Positions 52,684 to 61,820 of a DNA stretch of 64,000 nt are shown here, piece after piece. Below the pieces are notes generated by a model. The model was not told the DNA's origin. It did not search any database and was given only the letters and a program-made list of their open reading frames with translations. The translations under genes and the position numbers were made by a program. Source of the stretch: Pelagadaptatus sp034112445 (lineage in GTDB: Bacteria > Pseudomonadota > Gammaproteobacteria > Pseudomonadales > Cellvibrionaceae); assembly GCA_034112445.1 (NCBI GenBank), contig JAWUVI010000014.1, positions 248,001 to 312,000 of the forward strand. The letters are read 5' to 3'. The stretch's first letter is position 1; every line of letters starts with the position of its first letter.

Positions 52684-54114
52684 ATGGCAATAAGAGGCCG
52701 CGAGGCATGGGTTGAAAAACTCAGTAAAAAAGAGATGCCAGTACTCGCTGGTGTTGTCCAAGAACTTAATCAATTAACGGGCGATGACGATGCAGAAGTT
52801 AATCAGCTCGCCGAAGTAATTCTTAAAGATGCCCACCTAACATCACAAATTTTGCGCATTGCTAATAGTGTGCAGTACAACCCCTCCAGTTATCCCATTA
52901 ATACCATTAGTCGGGCTATTATTTTAGTTGGCTTTAGCGGTGTAAGAGCCATTTGTATTAGCGTTATGGTTATTGATTCCCTGTTGGGGAAAAAACCCAG
53001 AGAGCGCGTTTTAGAGCAGTTAGCTCAATCATTTCATGCAGCAGCACAAGCGCGGTATTTGATGCGCCGAGCTAATCAAGATGTCCAGGAAGAAGTCTTT
53101 ATTGCTGCTCTGTTATACCATTTGGGCGAAATGTCTTTTTGGTCAACTGGTGGTTCTGCAGTGGATACTTTGGATGCGTTATTATTGGAGAATAAATTTA
53201 CGGAGAAGCAGGCTGTCGATGAAGTTTTAGGATGCAGTTTTAAAAGTATTTCTAAATCACTAGCAGACATTTGGAACTTGGGTGAAACCTTAGAGCAGTC
53301 TCTTTATCCGCCATCAAGTCCATCACCTAAAGTTGTCGCGGTGTGTTTGGGTGAGCAACTTAGCCGTGCAGCAACAAAAGGCTGGGACTCATCTGAAGCG
53401 CTTGAAATCATCACTAAAATATCTAAGTTTTCAGGCGTCAGTGTTGCTGATGTGAAAAAGAGTGTTATGGATACGGCCGATGAAGCTGTTAATACTGCAA
53501 TTACTTATGGCGCGGCAAAAATATGCCATTTAATTCCAAGCCGAAACAACAAAGGTACGATTACTCAGGAAAACCGTTCTCTTAAACCACTTAAAGCTGA
53601 TCCCCAATTACAGTTGAATATTTTGCGGGAGCTATCTAATGCTTTAATGGAAAAACTGGATGTTAATTCTATCTTTCAAATGGTTTTAGAGGGGTTGCAT
53701 AGAGGAATAGGTTTAGAGCGAGTGGCTCTAGCTTTTGTTTCAAACAAATCGGCTTCAGCGAAATATATTTTAGGGCAGGGCACTGATGAGTGGCGTCAAA
53801 AATTTAATTTTAGTTTAGGTCCAATGGACGATAATATATTCACCAAGGCGATAAAAATTAAAGAACCCATGTGGTTTAAAAAATCCGACTTAACCCAGCT
53901 TAAATATTTATATTCAGAAGAGATAATCAATATATTGGGCTGTCGGCCATCCTTTGTGGCTGGAGTGTTTCTTAATGAGCGTTGTATTGCTATTTTTTAT
54001 GCGGATCGCTGGCAGTATGGAGGCGAATTAACTGATGAGCAGTTTCAAAGTTTTAGGCATTTTATTTTGCAAACCCAAATGAGTTTACAGATGTTGGCCA
54101 GTGGGGCGAAATAA
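52684..54114 (+). CDS. HDOD-domain signalling protein with GAF-like C-terminus
   Basis: A 476-residue cytoplasmic protein. Residues 15-215 are an HDOD domain, recognisable from LAEVILKDAHLTSQILRIANS and SRAIILVGFSGVRAICISV. The HD catalytic residues of true HD-GYP enzymes are absent. Residues 310-470 look like a GAF domain (LMEKLDVNSIFQMVLEGLHRGIGLERVALAFV, with breaks). HDOD-GAF proteins of this type are common in Pseudomonadales. Roles in motility or c-di-GMP signalling are proposed for some, but the function here is unknown. Confidence 0.88.
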   Translation: MAIRGREAWVEKLSKKEMPVLAGVVQELNQLTGDDDAEVNQLAEVILKDAHLTSQILRIANSVQYNPSSYPINTISRAIILVGFSGVRAICISVMVIDSLLGKKPRERVLEQLAQSFHAAAQARYLMRRANQDVQEEVFIAALLYHLGEMSFWSTGGSAVDTLDALLLENKFTEKQAVDEVLGCSFKSISKSLADIWNLGETLEQSLYPPSSPSPKVVAVCLGEQLSRAATKGWDSSEALEIITKISKFSGVSVADVKKSVMDTADEAVNTAITYGAAKICHLIPSRNNKGTITQENRSLKPLKADPQLQLNILRELSNALMEKLDVNSIFQMVLEGLHRGIGLERVALAFVSNKSASAKYILGQGTDEWRQKFNFSLGPMDDNIFTKAIKIKEPMWFKKSDLTQLKYLYSEEIINILGCRPSFVAGVFLNERCIAIFYADRWQYGGELTDEQFQSFRHFILQTQMSLQMLASGAK

Positions 54115-54121
54115 GAACGAC

Positions 54122-55711
54122 TTAATTGATTCTGGTCACATCAACAAACAACGTTAGACGTTGACCTGGATGGATGTAAGAGCTCTTGTCTACTGGATTC
54201 CATCGCTCGATATCATTGACTGACAAATTAAATTTACCTGCAATGCGCGCTAGTGAATCACCGTTACGTACTCGATAAGCAACCTTTCGAATAATAGAAT
54301 TACTGGTTGGGCCTGATTTGGTTTGTTGGCTCCAGATTATTAATTTCTGATTCTTCTTTAGCGTGTCTTTAGGCGCCATGCCATTCCATTTAGCCAATTG
54401 ATTGATGGTTACTTTGTGTTGTTTGGCGATACTCCAAAAGCTGTCCCCAGACATCACTTCGTACGTTATTTTTGTGCTGCCTGATTGACCCTTAGAGCGA
54501 TCTTGAGTGCGCTTGAGTCTCTGGCTTGAACTGTATGCGTATGCATCTATATTACCGCTTGCAACAGGTATAAGCAGAGGTTTACCTGCTCTTATAAGGT
54601 TGCCACGGATTTTGTTTGAATCTTTGAGGGCTTTGACACTGGTATTGAACTTTTTAGCAATACTAATTAATGAATCGCCAGGACGAACGCTATAGCGTTG
54701 CCATTTAACCCTTTGTGATGTGGGTAATTTTAGTAAGTTTGTTTTAAATAATTCGGCTTGTTCTAAGGGTATTAATAAGCGATGTGGACCCTGTGGTGCT
54801 GTTGCCCAGCGATTAAAGCCAGGGTTGAGCCGGTAAAGGTCGGTTGTGGTTATATCAGCTAAATTAGCGGCTAGAGCAAGGTCAATTTGAGATTCAATAT
54901 CTACGATTTCAAAATAAGGCGTATTGGGAACGTTGGTTAAAGTAACGTTATGCTGTTCAGGCGAGCGAATGATACGCGATAAGGCGAGTAATTGAGGCAC
55001 ATAGGCTTTAGTTTCATTGGGTAGGTTTAATGACCAAAAATCAGTGGCGAGTCCTTTAGACTTATTGTGTCTTATCGCTTTATTAACATTACCCGCACCT
55101 GTGTTGTAAGCAGCTAAAGCCAGCAACCAATCGTTATCGAATCGTTTGTGTAATCTAGAAAGGTATCTAATAGCGGCATCTGTTGCTGCCACTATATCTC
55201 TGCGACCGTCATACCACCAATCCTGTTTTAAGCCGTATTGTCTGCCCGTACCAGGTATGAATTGCCAAATTCCTGAGGCTCTTCCGTGTGAGTAAGCAAA
55301 CGGATCAAAAGCACTTTCTACTATAGGTAGGAGCGCTAACTCCAAAGGCATGTTATGAGCTTCAAGCTGATCAACAATATGAAATAAATACTTACTGCCA
55401 CGTTCGCTAACTCTAGATATATAAGCTGGGTGGGTTGCGTACCAGTTTAGGTGTTTTTGAATACGAGCGTTTTGATCTTGGGTAAGTTTGTAGCCAGCTC
55501 TTATGCGGTCCCAAACCGAATCGTAATCTTGTGGGGTAAAAACGTGCTGTAGACTTGGATCAAAAGAACATGTTTTATCGGCTTTTGAGAAATCTATCTC
55601 ATCTGTTTGAAACAGTGATTTTGTTGAATGGTTTGTTGTTAAGTGACCATTTTGACAGCCGGTTAAGCTGAAAATAAGTAGGTTAAAAATGAAAAATGGG
55701 GTAAATCTCAT
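54122..55711 (-). CDS. mltD: membrane-bound lytic murein transglycosylase D with three LysM
   Basis: An outer-membrane lipoprotein transglycosylase. The lipoprotein signal runs to FSLTGC. The SLT catalytic domain spans about 100-260, with Glu in PIVESAFDP, GIWQFIPGTGRQYG and YNTGAGNVNKAI. Three C-terminal LysM peptidoglycan-binding repeats lie near 345-390 (YSVRPGDSLISIAKKF), 425-470 (YEVMSGDSFWSIAKQH) and 485-525 (YRVRNGDSLARIAGKF). Either the GTG at 55723 or the ATG at 55711 may be the start; neither has a clear ribosome binding site, and the ATG is chosen. It lies downstream of gloB on the same strand. Confidence 0.95.
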   Translation of the reverse strand: MRFTPFFIFNLLIFSLTGCQNGHLTTNHSTKSLFQTDEIDFSKADKTCSFDPSLQHVFTPQDYDSVWDRIRAGYKLTQDQNARIQKHLNWYATHPAYISRVSERGSKYLFHIVDQLEAHNMPLELALLPIVESAFDPFAYSHGRASGIWQFIPGTGRQYGLKQDWWYDGRRDIVAATDAAIRYLSRLHKRFDNDWLLALAAYNTGAGNVNKAIRHNKSKGLATDFWSLNLPNETKAYVPQLLALSRIIRSPEQHNVTLTNVPNTPYFEIVDIESQIDLALAANLADITTTDLYRLNPGFNRWATAPQGPHRLLIPLEQAELFKTNLLKLPTSQRVKWQRYSVRPGDSLISIAKKFNTSVKALKDSNKIRGNLIRAGKPLLIPVASGNIDAYAYSSSQRLKRTQDRSKGQSGSTKITYEVMSGDSFWSIAKQHKVTINQLAKWNGMAPKDTLKKNQKLIIWSQQTKSGPTSNSIIRKVAYRVRNGDSLARIAGKFNLSVNDIERWNPVDKSSYIHPGQRLTLFVDVTRIN

Positions 55712-55823
55712 GGTTTTGGTCACGATAGGAGTTCAAGTTGCGCGATTCTACGAAGCCTTGGCTACAGGGTCAAACAATGATTGGTAGAATTGGGTAATCT
55801 ATGGTTTATTATCGTTGAGTCCA

Positions 55824-56594
55824 TTAAAAAACATCTTTCCAGCTTCGTATCTCAGCAAATACGTCAGAGTCAGTTTGTAGTGGGAGATCTGATCTTGCCT
55901 GGGCGCAATCTATCACGTCTTGATTTGATGTGCGCAAAAAGGGATTGGTTGCTGTCTCGTCGGAGATACAGAATGGTACAGTGGGGAATCCGTCTTTTCG
56001 TCGTTTTTGTGAATGTTTCATCCGGTTTTGAAGTGCGAGATTATTCGGTTCTACGGCTAAAGCAAAATTAAGGTTGGCTAAAGTGTACTCATGCGCGCAG
56101 TAAACCTTTGTGGCGGGAGGCAGAGACGCTAATTTTTGCAAAGAATTGTGCATCTGGGCATGAGTGCCTTCAAAAACCCGGCCACAGCCTGCTGCAAACA
56201 GCGTGTCGCCAGCGAAAAGAATCTGCTGCTCCGCAAAATAATAAGCAATATGATCAAGTGTGTGTCCGGGAACTGCGATGGCTTTACACTTCAAAGTGGG
56301 GGTTGGTGTGAAGTCTTCATTATCGTTTAAGTGTTGAGTCGCAAATTTTATTTGACTATCTATGCCGGCATAAACGTCTATTTTTCTATTTTTGAGAAGA
56401 GCTTCCACGCCGCCGGTATGATCAAAATGATGGTGAGTTAAAAAAATACCAGCAAGTTCTAGATTAAGCTCTAATAGGGCTTTCTCAACAACATCGGCGT
56501 CTCCAGGGTCAACAATGTAAGCTTGAGAGCTGTTTTCTTCGTGAAATAGCCAAAGATAATTATCGTTAAATGCAGGTAAGCAGTGTATTTTCAT
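55824..56594 (-). CDS. gloB: hydroxyacylglutathione hydrolase (glyoxalase II)
   Basis: It hydrolyses S-D-lactoylglutathione to D-lactate and glutathione. It has a metallo-beta-lactamase fold with THHHFDH at 53-59 (the binuclear metal THxHxDH motif), GHTLDHIAYY, and AGDTLFAAGCGRVFEG. The length of 256 residues is standard. It is followed on the same strand by mltD and is divergent from the methyltransferase gene, an arrangement shared with pseudomonads. Confidence 0.97.
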   Translation of the reverse strand: MKIHCLPAFNDNYLWLFHEENSSQAYIVDPGDADVVEKALLELNLELAGIFLTHHHFDHTGGVEALLKNRKIDVYAGIDSQIKFATQHLNDNEDFTPTPTLKCKAIAVPGHTLDHIAYYFAEQQILFAGDTLFAAGCGRVFEGTHAQMHNSLQKLASLPPATKVYCAHEYTLANLNFALAVEPNNLALQNRMKHSQKRRKDGFPTVPFCISDETATNPFLRTSNQDVIDCAQARSDLPLQTDSDVFAEIRSWKDVF

Positions 56595-56693
56595 AACGGA
56601 TTTTTACGGACGCAATGGCTAAAATGAATGCCGACTATACCTTTTTTATCTTATAGTGTGGATATAAGATTTGAACTAACAATTGGCTAGATT

Positions 56694-57539
56694 ATGTGGT
56701 TACAAAAGTTGTTTCAAGCTATAGCGGCTTGGCTTCAGGTGAAGCAGGGACCGCAAGTACAAAAGGCTGATAATATTGGTTTAGACGAGTGGTCTCGAAC
56801 TCAATTGGCTGATGCTCTGTTGGACGATGAAAAATATCAACTGGATAAAGTATTGTCCAAATTGTTTGGTTATCATTTGCTAGAGTTGAGCCCCTTTCCT
56901 GTTGCAAGTTTAAGTTCGGGCAGCAAAATTAATAATCGGTGGAAGTTTTCATTAGAACCGTCCAATTTCAGTGATGTAGTCGTGCGCTTTGAGCAGCTAC
57001 CGGTAGTTGAAGAGTCTATGGATGTTGTAGTGTTACACCATGCCTTGGATTATTCGTTACACCCTCATCAAGTGCTCAGAGAAGCAAGTCGGGTTCTTAT
57101 GCCCCGCGGAAAAATAGTTATTGTTGGCTTTAATCCGGTTAGCATAATGGGACTGATAAAGTTATTTGCTCAGTTTTTCATTAAAAAAGGATTTTGGAGG
57201 CGAAATTCACTAGGAACCCATAGAGTGAATGATTGGCTTAAATTATTGAACTTTCAAAAAATTTCAAGTTATCATGGTTTTTTTCGGCCGCCAGTAAATA
57301 ATACCCAGCTACTAAATAAGTTTTCTTTTTTAGAACGGTTGTGTCGATTTCTTCACTTGCCAGTGGGTAGTTATTATATTGTTGTCGCATGTAAAGATCG
57401 TGTTGGCGTTACCCCAATTCGTCCCTTTTGGGAAAATTTCAAGTCGGCTCCGCGCCTCATTATTAGTAAACCATCAGTAACAATAGTTGAGCCTGTTCAT
57501 CGAGCTAGTAAAGACAGTAATAGATCGTATGACTCTTAA
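56694..57539 (+). CDS. SAM-dependent methyltransferase-like protein
   Basis: A 281-residue protein with a class I methyltransferase fold. The clearest region is VVVLHHALDYSLHPHQVLREASRVLMPRGKIVIVGFNP (read as separate motifs: HHALDYSLHP and RVLMPRGKIVIVGF). The glycine-rich SAM motif I is degenerate, where LLELSPFPVASL would be expected to bind. It is the conserved neighbour of gloB and dnaQ in gammaproteobacteria. The substrate is unknown. dnaQ starts only 32 bp downstream, with no rnhA between. Confidence 0.85.
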   Translation: MWLQKLFQAIAAWLQVKQGPQVQKADNIGLDEWSRTQLADALLDDEKYQLDKVLSKLFGYHLLELSPFPVASLSSGSKINNRWKFSLEPSNFSDVVVRFEQLPVVEESMDVVVLHHALDYSLHPHQVLREASRVLMPRGKIVIVGFNPVSIMGLIKLFAQFFIKKGFWRRNSLGTHRVNDWLKLLNFQKISSYHGFFRPPVNNTQLLNKFSFLERLCRFLHLPVGSYYIVVACKDRVGVTPIRPFWENFKSAPRLIISKPSVTIVEPVHRASKDSNRSYDS

Positions 57540-57571
57540 TATAATGAAAATCCTTTAGTGTAAATATAATC

Positions 57572-58297
57572 ATGAGACAAATAGTACTTGATACAGAAAC
57601 AACGGGACTTGAACCCAAACAAGGCCATCGAATAATTGAGATTGGTTGCGTTGAAGTAGAGAACCGTCGGCTTACTGGTAGACATTACCATCAATATATT
57701 TGCCCACAACGCGATAGCGACGAAGGCGCTTTGGCAGTTCACGGTATAACCACTGAGTTTTTATCGGATAAGCCGGTATTCTCTCAGATATCGAAAGAAT
57801 TCGTTGAGTTTATTAAAGGCGCGCAGCTGATTATCCACAACGCACCCTTTGATCTTGGTTTTATTAATCATGAGTTTAAGATGCTAAAGCCGGCTATTCC
57901 ACCGGTGGCAGATTATTGTGATGTGATTGACACCTTGGTTATGGCAAGGCAAAAACATCCAGGTCAGAAAAATAATTTGGATGCATTATGTAAGCGTTAT
58001 GGAGTTGATAATTCACAGCGTGATTTACACGGTGCGTTACTTGATGCTGAGATTTTGGCAGACGTTTATCTATTAATGACAGGTGGACAAACTAACTTAC
58101 TTTTGTCTGAAGAGTCTAGGGAGGAGGCGAATGATTCTGCTAATAATACCAGCGGAAGTATCAAACGATTATCCAGGGAAAATTTTTCAACGCCTGTTGT
58201 TTTCGCGTCAGAAGATGAGCTCCAAAGACACGAAGCAAAGTTATTGGTGTTGGATAAGTCAGCAGGAGGAACGTGTGTTTGGCGCGAAAATAACTAG
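57572..58297 (+). CDS. dnaQ: DNA polymerase III epsilon subunit (proofreading exonuclease)
   Basis: A DEDDh 3'-5' exonuclease of the replicase core. Exo I is DTETTG (7-12), Exo II HNAPFDLGFINHEF, and Exo III HGALLDAEILADVY. A tail of about 65 residues should bind the alpha subunit. The sequence GGQTNLLL just after Exo III resembles the weak beta-clamp-binding motif found there in E. coli. The length of 241 residues is normal. It converges on nhaB with a strong hairpin between. Confidence 0.96.
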   Translation: MRQIVLDTETTGLEPKQGHRIIEIGCVEVENRRLTGRHYHQYICPQRDSDEGALAVHGITTEFLSDKPVFSQISKEFVEFIKGAQLIIHNAPFDLGFINHEFKMLKPAIPPVADYCDVIDTLVMARQKHPGQKNNLDALCKRYGVDNSQRDLHGALLDAEILADVYLLMTGGQTNLLLSEESREEANDSANNTSGSIKRLSRENFSTPVVFASEDELQRHEAKLLVLDKSAGGTCVWRENN

Positions 58298-58318
58298 CTA
58301 TGATTAGTGGTTTGACCT

Positions 58319-58356
58319 TCGCGGCTAATACTCTTCAGTGAGAGTGTTAGCCGCGA
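58319..58356. terminator. hairpin between convergent dnaQ and nhaB
   Basis: Bases 58319-58334 pair with 58341-58356 over 16 positions (one G-U) around a six-base loop. The stem is stable and GC-rich at the base, but neither side has a T-run. It is probably a bidirectional transcript end or 3'-end stabiliser. Confidence 0.6.
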
Positions 58357-58369
58357 GCCAATTGTAACT

Positions 58370-59875
58370 TTAAATGGTGCTTATAAAATACAAACCTACG
58401 GCACTTAAAACCACAGTGTAAGGCAAAGCCATAACCACCATCTTACCGTATGAAAGTCTGATTAATGGCGCAAGAGCAGAGGTGAGCAAAAACAAGAACG
58501 CGGCTTGACCATTTGGGGTGGCAACACTAGGCAGATTGGTGCCCGTGTTAATGGCTATAGCCAGTTTTTCGAAATGATCTTTGCTGATGTCACCTGCATC
58601 AAAGGCGGCCTTAACCTCATTTATATACACAGTAGCTACGAATACGTTGTCACTGATCATCGACAGAACTCCATTAGCCACAAAAAACATTGCCGGCTGA
58701 ATGCTGGTCTCCATAGCGAATACAGCGTCGATAATTGGTGTAAACAAATGCTGATCGTGGATAACGGCGACCACAGCAAAAAAGACTACTAATAATGAAG
58801 TAAAAGGCAGAGCTTCCTCAAAAGCATGGCCTATTTGGTGTTCCTCAATAATGCCATTAAAAGAAGTTTGTATAATAATGATCATCAATCCTACTAGGCC
58901 AACAGCCGCCACATGAAACGCCAATGATAATATCAATATCAAAGCGGTGATGGCTTGCACTACAAGCTTCATGGTTTCACGCTTGGTTCTCTTTGCATCT
59001 TCTTCTTCAGCAAAGTGAACCAATACTTGCCTGGCGGGCTCAGGTAATAATCCTCCATAACCCAATAGTTTCATTTTTTCTAATAGAGCGCAGGTCATCA
59101 AACCAGCGATCAAGGTGGGCATGGTCACTGGCGCCATTCTGAAGAAGAATTCCCCAAAATCCCAACCTGCTTTTTCGGCTATCAATAAATTTTGAGGTTC
59201 ACCGACAAGCGTACAAACGCCGCCGAGTGCAGTACCTATGGCACCATGCATGACTAAACTGCGTAAAAAACTCCTGAACTCTTCTAAATCACTGCGATGC
59301 AGTTCAACAACACTGGTGTCGTCAGAATGGTCATGCTGATGTTTATGATGTTGCTTTAATCCCGAAGCCACCTTGTGATACACCGAATAAAAACCAACAA
59401 AAACGGCGATTAATACCGCAGTAACCGTAAGAGCATCAAGAAATGCGGATAAAAATGCTGAAACAACGCAGAACAGTAACGACAGCATTATTTTTGAGCG
59501 AACCCCAATCAATATCTTTGTGAAAACATAAAGAAGAAGGCTTTGCATGAAGTAAATTCCTGCCACCATGAAAACCAACAGCAGAATAACTTCAATGTTT
59601 CCGGCTACTTCATGATAAACGGATTCTGGGCTGGTCATTCCAAGAATCACGGCTTCAATGGCCAGCAAGCCACCTGGTTGCAGTGGGTAGCATTTAAGGG
59701 CCATGGCCAGAGTGAAAATGAATTGCGCGATAAGTAACCAGCCCGTAATGAATGGCCCTAATGTTACAAAAAGAATTGGATTCATAATCAAAAAGGCAAT
59801 GATACTTTGCTTATACCAATTAGGGGCTTGTCCAAGAAAATTGCGTGCAATAGCGTGGGTTACTGTTTGGTTCAT
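58370..59875 (-). CDS. nhaB: Na+/H+ antiporter NhaB
   Basis: A 501-residue inner-membrane antiporter that expels Na+ in exchange for protons. It has about twelve hydrophobic segments. NhaB-type sequence runs from the start (ARNFLGQAPNWYKQSIIAFL) through FLDALTVTAVLIAV and GVCTLVGEPQNLLIAEKAGW to NTGTNLPSVATPNGQAAFLF. AAGGGA precedes the ATG. Together with Na+-NQR it indicates use of a sodium cycle. Confidence 0.96.
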   Translation of the reverse strand: MNQTVTHAIARNFLGQAPNWYKQSIIAFLIMNPILFVTLGPFITGWLLIAQFIFTLAMALKCYPLQPGGLLAIEAVILGMTSPESVYHEVAGNIEVILLLVFMVAGIYFMQSLLLYVFTKILIGVRSKIMLSLLFCVVSAFLSAFLDALTVTAVLIAVFVGFYSVYHKVASGLKQHHKHQHDHSDDTSVVELHRSDLEEFRSFLRSLVMHGAIGTALGGVCTLVGEPQNLLIAEKAGWDFGEFFFRMAPVTMPTLIAGLMTCALLEKMKLLGYGGLLPEPARQVLVHFAEEEDAKRTKRETMKLVVQAITALILILSLAFHVAAVGLVGLMIIIIQTSFNGIIEEHQIGHAFEEALPFTSLLVVFFAVVAVIHDQHLFTPIIDAVFAMETSIQPAMFFVANGVLSMISDNVFVATVYINEVKAAFDAGDISKDHFEKLAIAINTGTNLPSVATPNGQAAFLFLLTSALAPLIRLSYGKMVVMALPYTVVLSAVGLYFISTI

Positions 59876-60104
59876 TTATTTTCCCTTATTGCGTAGTCGA
59901 CGCATAAAAAAATCATATTATTCAATAAGATCAGAGTGTTTTTTCATGTTATTCTTGAGAGTATAGACAACATATACAGCTGTGGGCGGATAAGTAGTTA
60001 GAATGCTATAGTTATCCAAATATTTAAGCTATTTATAATAATAGTTAAGCAATAATGAGTGTTGGTTATTTTCCATTTACTCTAAAAGACTAAAGGGTTT
60101 ATTT

Positions 60105-61820
60105 GTGCAACAACAAGATACGGTCAATATAACCTCTCTTAATCTGGTCAGCGATGAGCTCGTTATTACTATTGAGCAGGCAGCTAAGAAATTAGAACAG
60201 TACGTTGATGGACAGGATTCCGCAGGCAGTGCTCTTGATGAATGCATTTTTAAGATTGAACAGGTTATCGGTGTTTTTAAGCTTATAGAGATGCGTGGGG
60301 CTGAGCTTTTGTCAGCTGAAATACTAGAGGCAACTCGTTCTTTATCGGACACTGCTCTGCACGATAATGACCGAATTTTAAGTGTTATTACCGACGGATT
60401 TTTTATTCTTCCTAGATACCTTGAGTACGTTCAGCAGACTCATAAAGCGTTTCCTGTATTGTTGGTTCCGTATATAAATCAAATTAGAGTCCACTTGAAA
60501 CGACCTGTATTAGCCGAGTCGCATTTCTTCTTTGTTGATGTTAATGCTGGAAAAATAACCGGGTCACAATCGTCCTCCGTTACTGTTGATGAATTTATTC
60601 CCTTGGTGCGCCGTTTACGACACATGTTTCAACTGGGCTTGTTGAGTGCACTACAAGATAAACAGGTTCGAAGTGCTATAGGCATGATGCAGCGTGCGTT
60701 AGAGCGATTAGAAGCTATTTCTAGCGATAGACCTTTGGGTGTTTTATTTTGGGTGGGTTCTAGCGCGTTAGCTGCAATGCGCGATGAGAAAATGGAACTT
60801 ACCCAAAATAGGAAAATATTATTAAGTGGTTTAGATAGACAGCTTAAACTGTTACAAAAAGCTGGTATTGAAGGTTTAGAGGCCGCAGCACCTGAAGCGC
60901 TAATTAAATTTCTGATTTACATAGTCGCTATGTCTCGAGGAGAGACAGATAAAGCCCAGCAAATACTTAAAGCTTATGGCGTTAACTCGCTAAGCTATAC
61001 CGATGCTGTTTTACGCAGCGAACGGGAAGCTTTAAAAGGCCCAAGTATGAATACGGTATCTTCTATGGCTACTGTTCTTAAAGATGAGTTGCGTAATACC
61101 AAAGAAATTTTAGAAAACGCCTCGCAAATGGCAGATGGCATGCAACCAGATTACGATGTTTTATTAGAGACCTTACGAAAGGTTTCTGAAATTCTATCGG
61201 TTGTGGGTTTGGTCTCCGCTAGTAATACTCTTAAAGAAGAGCTGGTTAAAATTGAAGGTTGGAAAAACTCTAATAAACCGACAGATGCAAAAGAGCTTAT
61301 TGAGGTGGCAGATGCACTTTTATATGTTGAGAGTACTGTTTCGGGTCTTGAGCAGCTTAATCTGTCTGATGAAAAGTTAAGCGTTGTTAACTCATTGGCC
61401 AGGCGTGAGGTTATAGCATCGTCACAACTGGCTGAGGCGGAATTACTGGTTATTCAAGAAGCTGAATCTGGTTTGGCGTTAGTTAAGCGGGCGCTTAATT
61501 CGTTCTCCGAATCTAATTATGATTCAAGTCATGTGCAAAATGTGAGTGCCACTTTGAGGGCAATTCGTGGCGGCTTAATTGTAATGCATTTTGAGCGAGC
61601 CGCGGCCGTTGTCGTTAGCTGTATCAATTTTATTGACACTGTTCTTATTCAAAACGATCAAACAGTAGCTCTGCAACAATTATTAGAAACATTTGCTGAC
61701 GCCGTTATCGGACTTGAATATTATTTAGACGCTGTTAAGTCAGATAAAACCGCAGATTCGTCTATTTTATCAATAGCTGAAGAAAGCTTAGAGGCGCTAG
61801 GTTTTAAGGTCGAATCGTGA
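60105..61820 (+). CDS. fimL: FimL-like protein (ChpA N-terminal homologue)
   Basis: A 571-residue cytoplasmic helical protein resembling P. aeruginosa FimL and the N-terminus of ChpA. Degenerate Hpt-like bundles are seen in LDECIFKIEQVIGVFKLIEMRG and FFILPRYLEYVQQT, then SHFFFVDVN. The phosphoacceptor His of true Hpt domains is absent. FimL links the Chp system to cAMP and type IV pilus function in P. aeruginosa. The position between nhaB and nudC is the same as in that species, from memory. It starts at GTG with AAAGGG upstream. It overlaps nudC by four bases. Confidence 0.83.
   Translation: MQQQDTVNITSLNLVSDELVITIEQAAKKLEQYVDGQDSAGSALDECIFKIEQVIGVFKLIEMRGAELLSAEILEATRSLSDTALHDNDRILSVITDGFFILPRYLEYVQQTHKAFPVLLVPYINQIRVHLKRPVLAESHFFFVDVNAGKITGSQSSSVTVDEFIPLVRRLRHMFQLGLLSALQDKQVRSAIGMMQRALERLEAISSDRPLGVLFWVGSSALAAMRDEKMELTQNRKILLSGLDRQLKLLQKAGIEGLEAAAPEALIKFLIYIVAMSRGETDKAQQILKAYGVNSLSYTDAVLRSEREALKGPSMNTVSSMATVLKDELRNTKEILENASQMADGMQPDYDVLLETLRKVSEILSVVGLVSASNTLKEELVKIEGWKNSNKPTDAKELIEVADALLYVESTVSGLEQLNLSDEKLSVVNSLARREVIASSQLAEAELLVIQEAESGLALVKRALNSFSESNYDSSHVQNVSATLRAIRGGLIVMHFERAAAVVVSCINFIDTVLIQNDQTVALQQLLETFADAVIGLEYYLDAVKSDKTADSSILSIAEESLEALGFKVES

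Noticed and set aside
59886..59910. TGCGT/ACGCA inverted repeat upstream of nhaB as an operator
   Set aside because: Only five-base arms; expected by chance in a gap of this size.
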